Of a stretch of 59,445 bases of DNA, positions 35,241-44,496 are shown in pieces (position 1 is the stretch's first letter; each line of letters starts with the position of its first letter). The translations under genes and the position numbers were made by a program. Location of the stretch: positions 1 to 59,445 of the forward strand of contig NZ_BIMC01000028.1 of assembly GCF_004000885.1 (NCBI RefSeq), read 5' to 3'. The notes under the pieces were generated by a model that was not told the origin of the DNA, ran no database searches, and saw only the letters and a program-made list of their open reading frames with translations. Source of the stretch: Paenibacillus glucanolyticus NBRC 15330 (lineage in GTDB: Bacteria > Bacillota > Bacilli > Paenibacillales > Paenibacillaceae).

Positions 35241-36662
35241 TCACGAACGAACGATTTCAGGATCGCTATGGTGATCCATGAACGGCAGGGAAAAATAAAA
35301 GGTCACCTCATCTGCATCAGGACGGACCCCATAGATGGCATGATGCTTCTCCAGAATCGTCCGTACAATCGACAGGCCTAGGCCCGTGCCGCTGTATAAC
35401 TTGCTGCGCGAGGATTCCATCACATAAAACGGCTCCCATACGTGATCCCAATCGGCTGGAGATCTTGCAGACGGTCCTACTGCGTTGGTGATTTCGAAAT
35501 GAAAAACACCCACCCTGCGCTCTGCCCTAACCCGGATGGTTTCATCCGCGGTATACTTCATGGCATTTGTCAGCAGATTGTGAAACACCGAGGCCAGCTT
35601 GGCCTCGTCGGCCATCACCGTGCCACCCACCGGCGGCAGCAAATCTTCATACCGTACGCTTAATCCCTGTTGTTCAAAGGATAAGCGGTACGTGTCCAAT
35701 ATCCCGGTTAGCAGCTGACGAATCTCAACAGAAGCATAGGTATACGGCTCGACCTGCAGCTTGGAGAATAACAGGAGACGATCAACCATCTCCGTCATGT
35801 CATCGGTTTTTTTTCGAATAATTTCTGTATAGGTTCCGTCGTCAAGTCCATCCTGAATGCCCGTTGCATACGCCTTGATCAAGGCTAACGGCGTCCTCAG
35901 CTCATGAGAAATATCGGCAATAAACCTTCGCAGCTCCTCATTCTTCCCCTCAAGTGTCACATGGGCACTCTCCAGCTTGGTACTCATCGAATTAATCCGC
36001 TCGGCCAGCTCCTCCACCTCATCACCGGTGCGAATGTCCGCTTTTGTGAAGGTCAGATTGGAAATCGCTTCAGCGGTTTCATTCAGCTTCGCCAGCGGCT
36101 TGACGATTCGCGTCGTAAACAGCACGGACAGCAGGATCAGCACCACCAGGGCCCCGCTCCAAATATACACATTAAACTGATTAACCATCGAGATGGTGTC
36201 AGACGTATAGGGGATGGACTCTCCAACGGCAACAACATTCCCTTCCATCGGCAAAAAGTTGACGAGGAAGTTCGATTTTAATTTGGGTTGGTCGTATATT
36301 TTGTTAACCCTTCCGCCTTCCCGCAAGGTATCGATGTTGTCCGCTGTCAGCCAAAAGCGGCTGAGCGTAATCCGCTTCTCATTCAGCCGCGTCTTGAGGC
36401 GGTCATTCAACTGATCTTCGCTCTCCGCCAGATCCGCATAAACGATCGTAACCCGGTAGGTCTGCTCCAGCACCGCTATTTCCTCCAAGAGCCGCTTCTT
36501 TTCCATCGACAGCACATGGGAGCTGACTTCCGCGAGCTTCTGCTTCTGTTGGTATAACACGTATTTCGGGAGAAAATACGTATTTAAGGCAAGAGACACA
36601 ATGAATACGGCGGAGAGCACCAGCGTAATGCGGATGATCAGCTTTTTGCTTAATTTGCTCAT
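35241..36662 (-). CDS. Sensor histidine kinase
   Basis: 473 residues. Two membrane helices (about 9-30 and 166-186) enclose an external sensor domain; a HAMP region (RIVKPLAKLNETAEAI) follows, then the phosphorylated His253 in FIADISHELRTPLALI and an ATPase domain with NLLTNAMKY, DHVWEPFY and SGTGLGLSIV. The ATG overlaps the regulator stop (ATGA). Its signal is unknown. Confidence 0.95.
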   Translation of the reverse strand: MSKLSKKLIIRITLVLSAVFIVSLALNTYFLPKYVLYQQKQKLAEVSSHVLSMEKKRLLEEIAVLEQTYRVTIVYADLAESEDQLNDRLKTRLNEKRITLSRFWLTADNIDTLREGGRVNKIYDQPKLKSNFLVNFLPMEGNVVAVGESIPYTSDTISMVNQFNVYIWSGALVVLILLSVLFTTRIVKPLAKLNETAEAISNLTFTKADIRTGDEVEELAERINSMSTKLESAHVTLEGKNEELRRFIADISHELRTPLALIKAYATGIQDGLDDGTYTEIIRKKTDDMTEMVDRLLLFSKLQVEPYTYASVEIRQLLTGILDTYRLSFEQQGLSVRYEDLLPPVGGTVMADEAKLASVFHNLLTNAMKYTADETIRVRAERRVGVFHFEITNAVGPSARSPADWDHVWEPFYVMESSRSKLYSGTGLGLSIVRTILEKHHAIYGVRPDADEVTFYFSLPFMDHHSDPEIVRS

Positions 36663-37303
36663 AGGCTATCATCCAGACTGTATCCCATCCCGCGGTGGGT
36701 CTGAATGCATGACTCGCCGATCTTTTCCCTAAGCCGCCGGATGTGGGTATCCACGGTGCGCTCATCGCCAAAATAATCAAAGCCCCATACGTGATCCAGC
36801 AGCATTTTTCTCGACAGAATCCGACCTTTGTTAGCCAGAAAATATTTCATGAGTTCGAACTCTTTGTGCGTAGCCATCACGTCCTGTTCCCCGCGGTAAA
36901 TCCGCTGCTCCTCCAAATCCACGGTCACGTTCCCGATCACGACCTTGGCGTTCAAATGCAGCAGCTTCTTGGCACGCAGCAGCAGAATACGGGGATCAAA
37001 CGGCTTTCGCACATAATCATCTGCACCGGACTGCAGAGCCGCAAACTCATCGTCCGCCTCGCCTTTAGCGGTTAACAGCAGAACTTTCGTATGGCCAAGC
37101 TGTTTAATGGTTCTGCATACTTCAATCCCGCTCCGCTTGGGCATCATCCAATCGAGAATGACCAGATCCATCTTATGATGATAAAAGAGGTCGACCGCCT
37201 CTTCCCCGTCCCGGGCAAGAAAGACAGTAAACCCCTCTTTTTCGAAATAAGCTTTCAAAATATGAAGCATGTGCTGTTCATCATCTGCTATTAACAGGTT
37301 CAT
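36659..37303 (-). CDS. OmpR/PhoB-family response regulator
   Basis: 214 residues. Receiver domain with acidic pair IADDE (Asp7, Asp8), phosphorylated Asp51 (LVILDWMMP) and Lys80 (LLLTAK), then a winged helix (RTVDTHIRRLREKIG). I chose the ATG at 37303 (MNLLIADDE) with AAGGAG upstream. It is the first gene of a two-gene regulator-kinase operon. Confidence 0.95.
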   Translation of the reverse strand: MNLLIADDEQHMLHILKAYFEKEGFTVFLARDGEEAVDLFYHHKMDLVILDWMMPKRSGIEVCRTIKQLGHTKVLLLTAKGEADDEFAALQSGADDYVRKPFDPRILLLRAKKLLHLNAKVVIGNVTVDLEEQRIYRGEQDVMATHKEFELMKYFLANKGRILSRKMLLDHVWGFDYFGDERTVDTHIRRLREKIGESCIQTHRGMGYSLDDSL

Positions 37304-37373
37304 ATACGTCTCCTTAACCTCATCGTGAGTATATATGCCCATCAGTATAACAAAAGACGATCTTCCACAGCAA

Positions 37374-38693
37374 TTACGCCGCCTTCACAGAAGGCGCATC
37401 CCCCGCTTCGCTTGGAATCATGTTCTTCCGTCTGTAGATGGAGAGAAGCATACCGACCGCAGCGAGGTCCAGGATTTGGTTCGTCCCGCTATAGGAGATA
37501 AATGGCGGTTCTAATGTAACTTTTGGAAAAATACCCAATCCCATTAACATAGGCCAGAGCAAGCGGAATCCAAAAACAACGATCAGTAACGAAGAGATGT
37601 GTTTAGCATAAATGTCTTGGTGGACCGCAGAAATGTTCCATATCCTCATGAGGAATAGAAGAATCAGCACTCCTGTCGCAATCCCGAACATCCACCCAAA
37701 ACAATAAATCAGATAAGGAAACACGTTTTCATACAGGACATAAGGGATCTTCGGTGTAACTTCACCAAATCCTTGTCCAAACCAGCCCGCTGCCTGGATC
37801 GCCTCAGCTTTATTCCCCATGTACCACAATTCCTTGGCTGACGGATTCATGAACTCTCTCCACCTGAGCAGTAAATGATCCATGCGAGTGAAGAGAAAAA
37901 TGGATAACCCCGCAAGAGGCATCACAGAAATCAAGGCAAATTGTTTTCGGCTTCTGCTCGTTCTCCAAGTTAATACAAGAAACCCGACCGTATAAATGTA
38001 CGTGTATATAATCGAGCTGCTTATGCTGTACAGAACTACTGGCAGAACCCCGCGATACAAGATGTTCAGTACCGTCTCCCACCGTCCCCACTGGCTGGCA
38101 GGCTTCATGCCTGCTAAGGCGATCAGAAGCGGCAGCAGCGAGAACGTGATGATATTCACGCCGATGAAACCTATATTGATATAAGGAGTTCTCATATCGT
38201 ATAACTGCCCATATAACAGCGAAAAGGCTAATAGAAGGACGACGAAGAAAAACACAGGTGCCGAGTACTTTCTCAATTGCCGATAATCCAGAAAATAAAA
38301 AACGGTCATACATAGAACACCGATTCCGAGGTAGAGCAACTTTCTCTCTGCAAGGACGATGGAATATCTTTCGTCTCCGTAATACACACTCAACATGCCA
38401 ACCAGCCCTATAATCAAAAGCAGCCCCAGCATCACCAGCAGCTTCCAATCCATCTGGGGCCGATGGGCCATGTGCAGGCTCTTGCCGATATCCTCCGGGA
38501 CCCCCATCTGTTTTACCGCATCCTCCACGGCCGATTCTTCCGTATTCCCCTCCCGCATCAAAAACTCGACCCGATCTTCGATATGACTGAGCAGTTCCTC
38601 CCGAATCTCTATATGCATTTGTCTTGTGCGAACTTGTTTGCACACACGGTCCAAAAATTGCCGAACAATCTGATACTCCTCCATTTGCCGCAT
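37374..38693 (-). CDS. FtsW/RodA/SpoVE-family membrane protein with N-terminal permease-prefix domain (paralogue 1)
   Basis: 439 residues. The first 75 residues are a soluble alpha-helical permease-prefix/HAAS-like domain (IREELLSHIEDRVEFLMREG, AVEDAVKQMGVPEDIGKSL), followed by about ten membrane helices with SEDS features: QAAGWFGQGFG and PFISYSGTNQILDLAAVGMLLSI. True FtsW has PFISYGGSS; here the Gly is Ser. I chose the ATG at 38693 because AAGGAGG lies 6 bases upstream. SEDS proteins polymerise glycan strands; whether this divergent type does is uncertain. It lies downstream of its paralogue but behind that unit's terminator. Confidence 0.8.
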   Translation of the reverse strand: MRQMEEYQIVRQFLDRVCKQVRTRQMHIEIREELLSHIEDRVEFLMREGNTEESAVEDAVKQMGVPEDIGKSLHMAHRPQMDWKLLVMLGLLLIIGLVGMLSVYYGDERYSIVLAERKLLYLGIGVLCMTVFYFLDYRQLRKYSAPVFFFVVLLLAFSLLYGQLYDMRTPYINIGFIGVNIITFSLLPLLIALAGMKPASQWGRWETVLNILYRGVLPVVLYSISSSIIYTYIYTVGFLVLTWRTSRSRKQFALISVMPLAGLSIFLFTRMDHLLLRWREFMNPSAKELWYMGNKAEAIQAAGWFGQGFGEVTPKIPYVLYENVFPYLIYCFGWMFGIATGVLILLFLMRIWNISAVHQDIYAKHISSLLIVVFGFRLLWPMLMGLGIFPKVTLEPPFISYSGTNQILDLAAVGMLLSIYRRKNMIPSEAGDAPSVKAA

Positions 38694-38822
38694 GCGGTTC
38701 CTCCTTGACAGAATATAATTCAGCATTAGCTTCCAGAAGTTTAATGACATCACGCCATAATAATCTTGCATATATAGGCAGGTTACATTAGCTAAATGAT
38801 GAATATTTTTACAATAGTTAAT

Positions 38823-38865
38823 TAAAAAAAAGATAACTCTCCCTAAACTTCGAAAAGAGTTATCT
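38823..38865 (-). terminator. Terminator of the PadR-FtsW-like unit
   Basis: AGATAACTCT ... AGAGTTATCT, followed on the minus strand by a run of eight T. Confidence 0.85.
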
Positions 38866-38945
38866 AATCATGATGGGCTAAAACAGTAGAAGTTGTACGA
38901 TAAACCTGTTCGATATAACATAAGTTGGCTACATCAGCATTGCAA

Positions 38946-40268
38946 TTACGCCGCCTTCACAGAAGGCGCATCCCCCGCTTCGCTTGGAATCATGTTCTTC
39001 CGTCTGTAGATGGAGAGAAGCATACCGACCGCAGCGAGGTCCAGCATGTTGTTTGTGCCGCCATAAGAGATGAATGGAAAATCCAGACTCACAACCGGTA
39101 CCACGCCAAGTCCCATAATGATCGGCATGAGCAGGCGCAGGCCCAACACGACAATGACACCGGTCACGATATTTTTCCCGTAGGAATCGTGAAGTACATT
39201 AGATATGCTCCACATTCTGGCGAGGAACAAAAGTACGACCATCCCGACCACAATGCCAAACATCCAGCCGAAGCAATAGATCAGATAGGGATATATGGAG
39301 TCGCTATAAACGAACGGGATCCCCGGATTCGGCGTTGCAAAACCTTGACCAAACCAGCCGGCAGAAGAAACGGCATCGGCGATGGTCCGCATGAAATAGC
39401 CCCCGGCTCCTTCTCGATCTGCAACCCCCTCCAGTCTCCACATGAGATAATTCCTTTTTGTAAACAGGACAACCGCCAATCCAGCAAACGGCAGCAGGGT
39501 CAATACTGCAAATTGTTTACTATTCTTTTTGGTAGTCCAAGTCAGTACCAGGAACGCCAGCAAGTAGATGAACATATACACCATGGATCCACTCAGACTG
39601 TACAGCGCGATAGGCAGCACACCCCGATACAGGATGTGAAATACCCCCTCCCATGGTCCCCATTGGCTAGCAGGCTTCATGCCTGCCGCAGCAAATAGGA
39701 GAAGGAAGACGGAAACCGTTCCCAGCATGGGAATCACAATTGGCCCGAAGTGAAGATATAGGTTTGCCCCATTCACATTTGAGCCGAAAAATTCCGTCAT
39801 CGCCATGAGGCACAGCGTGATGAAAAATAAAAATCCTGAATATTTTTTAAGCTTTCTGTAATCCAGGAAATAGAGGGCGATGAGAAGGATGAATCCTATA
39901 CTCAGAAACACGGCTTTTCTTGCGAATATATCTGTGACGTGTTCCGTACCGGCATAGTCCACGCTCAGCGCGCCGAACAGTCCAATAATCGAGAGCAGGG
40001 CCAGCAGAACCAGCAGCTTCCAATCCATCTGAGGCCGATGGGCCAGATGCAGGCTCTTGCCGATATCCTCCGGGACCCCCATCTGTTTTACCGCATCCTC
40101 CACCGCAGGCCCTTCGGCATTCCCCTCCAGCATCAGCAGCTCCGTACGCTCCTCAATATGCCCGAGCAGCTCTTCGCGGATTTCCGGATGCATGGCTCTG
40201 GCACGCACCTGCCTGCACACGCGGCCCAGGAAATCTTGCACCACCTTGTATTCTTCGATCGGTCGCAT
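38946..40268 (-). CDS. FtsW/RodA/SpoVE-family membrane protein with N-terminal permease-prefix domain (paralogue 2)
   Basis: 440 residues with the same layout as paralogue 1: an N-terminal helical prefix (IREELLGHIEERTELLMLEG), about ten membrane helices, SSAGWFGQGFA and FPFISYGGTNNMLDLAAVG. The last 31 residues, from LDLAAVGML to the stop, are identical to paralogue 1. The ATG at 40268 starts one base after the padR stop with GGGAGGG upstream, so it is co-translated with the regulator. A role in envelope growth or in responding to envelope stress is inference. Confidence 0.8.
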   Translation of the reverse strand: MRPIEEYKVVQDFLGRVCRQVRARAMHPEIREELLGHIEERTELLMLEGNAEGPAVEDAVKQMGVPEDIGKSLHLAHRPQMDWKLLVLLALLSIIGLFGALSVDYAGTEHVTDIFARKAVFLSIGFILLIALYFLDYRKLKKYSGFLFFITLCLMAMTEFFGSNVNGANLYLHFGPIVIPMLGTVSVFLLLFAAAGMKPASQWGPWEGVFHILYRGVLPIALYSLSGSMVYMFIYLLAFLVLTWTTKKNSKQFAVLTLLPFAGLAVVLFTKRNYLMWRLEGVADREGAGGYFMRTIADAVSSAGWFGQGFATPNPGIPFVYSDSIYPYLIYCFGWMFGIVVGMVVLLFLARMWSISNVLHDSYGKNIVTGVIVVLGLRLLMPIIMGLGVVPVVSLDFPFISYGGTNNMLDLAAVGMLLSIYRRKNMIPSEAGDAPSVKAA

Positions 40269-40269
40269 G

Positions 40270-40599
40270 CTAACCACCCTCCCCGATCACGGTGTCTACC
40301 GCCGTGCGGAACCTGACCCATTCCTTGGTCTTCTCACGGAGCTGGTCCTTCCCAAGCTCGGTAATCCGGTAATATTTACGCTTTCGGCCATCATGCTGAC
40401 TCCAAGAGGATTCAAGCCACCCTTCCGCTTCAAGCGTATGCAGAATCGGATATAACGTGCCTTCCTTCATCAGGAATACCCCGTCCGAGCTTTGCTCGAT
40501 CTCCTTGATCAGCTCATAACCGTACATTTCCCGCTTGTTCAGCACGGTAAGCAATAAAATGACGGTGCTGCCCTTAAGCAGCTCTTTGTTAATGCTCAT
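40270..40599 (-). CDS. PadR-family transcriptional regulator
   Basis: 109 residues, all in the PadR winged-helix domain (KGSTVILLLTVLNKREMYGY, MKEGTLYPILHTLEAEGWLESS, RKRKYYRITELGKDQL). Short PadR proteins of this type commonly pair with membrane proteins carrying a permease-prefix domain. GGAGTGAT precedes the ATG. It lies directly upstream of paralogue 2 and probably represses its own operon. Confidence 0.9.
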   Translation of the reverse strand: MSINKELLKGSTVILLLTVLNKREMYGYELIKEIEQSSDGVFLMKEGTLYPILHTLEAEGWLESSWSQHDGRKRKYYRITELGKDQLREKTKEWVRFRTAVDTVIGEGG

Positions 40600-40625
40600 T
40601 CTCTTATCACTCCAATACCTAGATA

Positions 40626-40650
40626 ATCTATGTATCGTAAATCTATGTAT
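40626..40650 (-). promoter_or_regulatory. Probable PadR operator
   Basis: The 10-mer ATACATAGAT (minus strand) occurs twice with a 15-base period (40626-40635 and 40641-40650), 27 bases upstream of padR. PadR-family sites usually contain ATGTAT/ATACAT halves; a further TATAC follows at 40648-40652. Confidence 0.5.
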
Positions 40651-40659
40651 ACGAGTATA

Positions 40660-41056
40660 AAATAAGCTTCCCCATATTGCAACGGTAACTTCTCAAGTAA
40701 TTAGATGCTCCATGTCCTTGCCGATCACAAATGATTCGTGCCTGCGCATCTGTGCCCTACGCTAAAATAGAATCACAGCAGCTCCAGTAAAGCCTCTCCT
40801 TACCGCACGCTGTATGACTCCACAGCGAATAGCCCGGAAGCTTCAGCTGCCAGGCTATTCCAACAGTTTTCAATTATTCAAACAGCTATTCCATCCATTA
40901 ATTAAACAGCTCTTCATTTCTTCCTATCCAAACGGCCACGGAACCTCAACAGGCCGTAGTTTCAAGTATGGGAAACGACCATTTGGCCTTCCTCGCTGTT
41001 CGTAAAACCGTAAAAGATCGCTACGCAGGAATCCGCACGCTTTTTGTGTACCTTCC
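40660..41056. other. Intergenic region without recognised features
   Basis: I see no convincing gene, hairpin or promoter between the padR upstream region and the end of the oxidoreductase gene. Short open frames here have no ribosome binding site. Confidence 0.5.
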
Positions 41057-41593
41057 TTATCGGGACCGCACCACATTTGTTACATGCTGGGCAAAATCCT
41101 CCGCATAACGCCGCAGCTCTTCATCCGTCAGCTGCATGGCATTATGGACGGTAAATACCGGCAAGTACGCCGCGCCTACCAGACTGGCTGTCACTTCATA
41201 CGGCCGTGTCAGCTCCTCCACCGTATAACGGTTGTATCCCCCGCTGCCATACGCTTCTGCGGCTCCGCCGGTCGTCACGGCCACGCCCCACTCTTTCCCC
41301 CGAAGCTTGTCGCCGCCCGGACCATACGCCCATCCGAAGGTCAGCACCTGGTCGAACCAATGCTTCAGAAGGGGCGGTGAGCTGTACCACCAGAAGGGAA
41401 ATTGAAACACGATTCGGTCATGCTGAAGCAGCAATTGCTGCTCTGCCGCGATATCGATGCATCCATCCGGATACTGTTGATACAGGTCATGCACCGTCAC
41501 ATCTTCCATAGATCTCACCGTCTCGGTTAGTTCCCGATTGATCCGTGATCCCGTTTGCAGACTCGGATGTGCAACGATTACCAGTGTTCTCAT
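41057..41593 (-). CDS. NAD(P)H oxidoreductase, NQO1/KefF-like flavodoxin fold
   Basis: 178 residues. Flavodoxin-like fold of the NAD(P)H:quinone oxidoreductase family: VIVAHPSLQTGSRINREL, DRIVFQFPFWWYSSPPLLKHWFDQV and VAVTTGGAAEAYGSGGYN bind FMN/FAD. I chose the ATG at 41593 (MRTLVIVAHP) with GGGTGGGGAT upstream. It probably reduces quinones or other electrophiles by two electrons. It stands alone and is divergent from pyrK. Confidence 0.9.
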   Translation of the reverse strand: MRTLVIVAHPSLQTGSRINRELTETVRSMEDVTVHDLYQQYPDGCIDIAAEQQLLLQHDRIVFQFPFWWYSSPPLLKHWFDQVLTFGWAYGPGGDKLRGKEWGVAVTTGGAAEAYGSGGYNRYTVEELTRPYEVTASLVGAAYLPVFTVHNAMQLTDEELRRYAEDFAQHVTNVVRSR

Positions 41594-41761
41594 GTAGGAT
41601 CCCCACCCTTTTCTAGGTCTAGTGTTATGTATACAAAAGGTATCAATCCCGACCGACGCCCGAATATGAGAAATGTCACAGGTAGCGTTATCCGTCTGTG
41701 ATACTGTAGCAAGGAACATTGCGGGCGAAAATAAAGTACGCCAAGGGAGGAGAATGAGAAC

Positions 41762-42463
41762 GTGGCCCTTGTTATTCAAAATGTCAAACTGGCTCATCGC
41801 ATCTATCGACTTACCATTCAAGGCAGCTATTCGGCACGAATGGGGCAGTTCTTCATGCTTCGCTGCTGGGATACCTATCCCGTGCTGTCACGACCGATCA
41901 GCGTTCATAACCTGACGGAGGACTCCGTTTCCTTCTTGTATCGCGTGCATGGAACAGGCACATGGCTGCTATCGGCGCTTCAAGCGGGTGACAAGATTCA
42001 GCTGGAGGGGCCTTTCGGGCAAGGATTTCCTGAGCCCCAAGGCCGGACGGCACTGGTAGGAGGCGGCATTGGAGCAGCCCCACTGCTGCTGGCAGCTAAG
42101 GAAATACCTGATGCCAGCGTATATCTGGGATACACCAGCGTCCCTTTCGGAGTCACCGGATTCCACGAGATCAGCCGCAATGTCACCGTCAAATCCGGCG
42201 GCACCATTGTTGATGCAGTGGACCCAAGCCGCTATGACACGATATTCGCATGCGGACCGGTTGGCATGATGCACAGTCTGGCCCAAAAAACGGAGAGTAC
42301 TAACGCCGAGCTTCACATCTCCGTCGAGAAGCGAATGGGCTGCGGCATCGGGGTATGCAACAGCTGTACGGTGACTTCCGCAGGCAAGAGCCGCAAAGTA
42401 TGCACCGATGGTCCTGTCTTCCCGGCGAAGGAGGTGAATTGGAATGATCTCCATCGATTGTGA
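41762..42463 (+). CDS. pyrK: Dihydroorotate dehydrogenase B, electron transfer subunit
   Basis: 233 residues. Ferredoxin-reductase-like protein with FAD-binding RPISVHN, an NAD-binding GGGIGAAPLL and the [2Fe-2S] cluster CGIGVCNSC...C. It passes electrons from PyrD to NAD+. The start is GTG at 41762 behind GGGAGGAG. It overlaps pyrD by 20 bases. Confidence 0.95.
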   Translation: MALVIQNVKLAHRIYRLTIQGSYSARMGQFFMLRCWDTYPVLSRPISVHNLTEDSVSFLYRVHGTGTWLLSALQAGDKIQLEGPFGQGFPEPQGRTALVGGGIGAAPLLLAAKEIPDASVYLGYTSVPFGVTGFHEISRNVTVKSGGTIVDAVDPSRYDTIFACGPVGMMHSLAQKTESTNAELHISVEKRMGCGIGVCNSCTVTSAGKSRKVCTDGPVFPAKEVNWNDLHRL

Positions 42464-43376
42464 ACTGGCAGGCGTGCCGCTATCGAATCCGATACTGGCG
42501 GCATCAGGCACCTTCGGATTTGGCAAACCGTATGCGGATCTGTATCCGCTTCGCAAGCTCGGAGGCATCGTTTCCAAGGGACTGACCTTGAATCCTCGCC
42601 CCGGCAATACAGGTACGCGGCTCTATGAAACGCCATCCGGCATCATGAACAGCATTGGCCTTGAGAATCCGGGGATCCGGGCTTTTCTGGATTCGGAATT
42701 ATCCGAAATGGCCTCGCATGGGACCGCGGTCATCGTCAATCTTGGCGGCGGTACCTTATGTGAATATACGGAGGGCGCCGAGCTGCTTACGGAAGCCAGC
42801 CTCAAGCTACAGGCAGCAGGCAAGCGTGCCATCGATATGATCGAGCTTAACATCTCCTGCCCCAACATCAAGGAAGGCGGACTTGCCTTCGGCGTTGAGA
42901 ACGAACAGGCACAAGCGGTGGTCCGGGCTGTCCGCAGAGCTACTGCGCTGCCTCTGCTCGTCAAGCTCTCTCCCGGAGCACGGGATTTGAAGGAAATGGC
43001 ACGAATGTGCGAAGCCGAAGGCGCTGACGGGCTTTCCCTTATCAATACGATTCAAGCGATGGCGATTGATATCCGGGAACGGCGAAGCGTATTTGACAGG
43101 GCTTATGCCGGATTATCGGGGCCGGCGATTAAACCGATTGCACTTCGCATGGTTCATCAGGTAGCCCGATCCGTATCCATCCCGGTCGTTGGGATCGGCG
43201 GAATCAGCTGTGCCGAGGACATCCTCGAATTCATCATGGCAGGTGCGGCAGCCGTGCAGATCGGCACCTTCAACTTCATCAACCTGCGAGCCGGCGATAC
43301 CCTGGCTGAAGAGCTGATTCAGCTGATGGATCGTGAAGGGATCCCTTCGCTGGATGATATTCGAGGCATCATCTAG
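42444..43376 (+). CDS. pyrD: Dihydroorotate dehydrogenase B (NAD+), catalytic subunit
   Basis: 310 residues. FMN enzyme that oxidises dihydroorotate to orotate in pyrimidine synthesis. The class 1 catalytic Cys139 is in ELNISCPNIKEGG, and GIGGISCAEDILEFIMAGAAAVQIGT is the FMN phosphate site. GAAGGAGGTGA precedes the ATG. pyrK and pyrD stand alone here, without the rest of the pyr operon and without a PyrR attenuator. Confidence 0.97.
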   Translation: MISIDCELAGVPLSNPILAASGTFGFGKPYADLYPLRKLGGIVSKGLTLNPRPGNTGTRLYETPSGIMNSIGLENPGIRAFLDSELSEMASHGTAVIVNLGGGTLCEYTEGAELLTEASLKLQAAGKRAIDMIELNISCPNIKEGGLAFGVENEQAQAVVRAVRRATALPLLVKLSPGARDLKEMARMCEAEGADGLSLINTIQAMAIDIRERRSVFDRAYAGLSGPAIKPIALRMVHQVARSVSIPVVGIGGISCAEDILEFIMAGAAAVQIGTFNFINLRAGDTLAEELIQLMDREGIPSLDDIRGII

Positions 43377-43436
43377 CCTAATAGCCCTCATCGGGAGTCA
43401 TTCAAGTGGTCCCACACCCGGAGCATTATTGCTATT

Positions 43437-43513
43437 TGTGATTTTTTTCACCGATAACTATTCTTTTTAAGAATAAAATGAACTCAAGAACAACATTTGT
43501 GAAGTAATTCACA
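43437..43513 (+). promoter_or_regulatory. Fnr-type promoter of pplA with two palindromic sites
   Basis: Site 1: TGTGA-N6-TCACC (43437-43452). Site 2: TGTGA-N6-TCACA (43498-43513), within the longer palindrome TTTGTGAA-N4-TTCACAAA. A -10 box TAAAAT (43474-43479) has no recognisable -35, and site 1 is centred 41.5 bases upstream of the expected start (about 43486), the class II activator position. Site 2 lies just downstream of that start, where binding would repress or tune. Confidence 0.75.
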
Positions 43514-43534
43514 AAATTATAGGAGGAAACCAGA

Positions 43535-44446
43535 ATGAAAAGGACACTCTCTCTATCCCTCTCCATTATGTTAATGTTTGCGCTGCTCGTTGGCTGCGGG
43601 GGCAACGGAGACCAAGAACCTGCCACCACGGACAAACCGGCAGAGAGCCAAAACACGGATAATGGCGGAACTACGGAGCAACCGGCACAAGAAGGAACAG
43701 CCCTGCAAGACGGCTTGTATTACGCTGAAGGCGAGTTTGCCGAAGATTCCGGCTGGAAGGAGCTCGTAGCCATTCAAGTCGAAGACGGAAAAATCGTCAG
43801 CGCCAACTGGAACGGACTTCACAAGGACGGCGGCTTGGACAAAAAGACTTTTTCCGAGAAGGGTTTCTATGGCATGAAGGAAAAAGGCGGCGCTCAAGCG
43901 GAATGGCATGAGCAGGCAGCCAAAATGGAGGAATACCTCGTGGCTCAGCAGTCTGTCGATGGCTTGACCTTGAACGATGAAGGCCGCACGGATGCCGTTT
44001 CCGGGGTATCCATCCACGTCAACGGATTTACCGAACTGGCAGCAAAAGCCCTCGCGGCAGGACCTGTCGAAGCAGGACCATACAAAGACGGCAGCTACCA
44101 TGCGGAAGCGGCTGACTTCGATGCCAACTCCGGCTGGAAGGAAGCCGTTGACGTAACTGTCATCAATGGCAAGATCGCAGCCGTTAGCTGGAATGGTATT
44201 CACAAAGACGGCGGTACCGACAAAGTGACCCGTTCCAAATCCGGGGAGTACGGCATGAAGAAAGGCGGCGCTCAGTCTGAATGGCATGAGCAGGCTTATC
44301 AAGCCGAGCAGTACTTGATCGAAAAACAAGATCCGCAAGCAATCGTTACGGCCGAAGACGGCAAAACCGATGCCATTTCCGGTGTATCCATCCACGTCAA
44401 CGGATTCGTAGAACTGGCAGCCAAAGCACTCGAAGGCGCTAAATAA
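43535..44446 (+). CDS. pplA: PplA-like flavinylated surface lipoprotein (two FMN-binding domains)
   Basis: 303 residues. Lipobox LVGC (Cys21), a Thr/Gln/Glu-rich linker (to about 57), then two repeats of about 110 residues (58-172 and 182-300), each with DGxYxAE, WKExVxVxVxxGKI, NWNG/SWNG-xHKDGG and a flavinylation motif: DAVSGVS (153-159) and DAISGVS (279-285). ApbE-type enzymes attach FMN to the final Ser/Thr of such motifs. In Listeria PplA is the extracellular flavoprotein of the electron transfer chain. TAGGAGG precedes the ATG. It is followed by ndh2 and preceded by an Fnr-type promoter. Confidence 0.9.
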   Translation: MKRTLSLSLSIMLMFALLVGCGGNGDQEPATTDKPAESQNTDNGGTTEQPAQEGTALQDGLYYAEGEFAEDSGWKELVAIQVEDGKIVSANWNGLHKDGGLDKKTFSEKGFYGMKEKGGAQAEWHEQAAKMEEYLVAQQSVDGLTLNDEGRTDAVSGVSIHVNGFTELAAKALAAGPVEAGPYKDGSYHAEAADFDANSGWKEAVDVTVINGKIAAVSWNGIHKDGGTDKVTRSKSGEYGMKKGGAQSEWHEQAYQAEQYLIEKQDPQAIVTAEDGKTDAISGVSIHVNGFVELAAKALEGAK

Positions 44447-44496
44447 GCAGCAAGAGCGATAGAAACAAGACAACTATTCCTTGAGGGGAGATTCGC

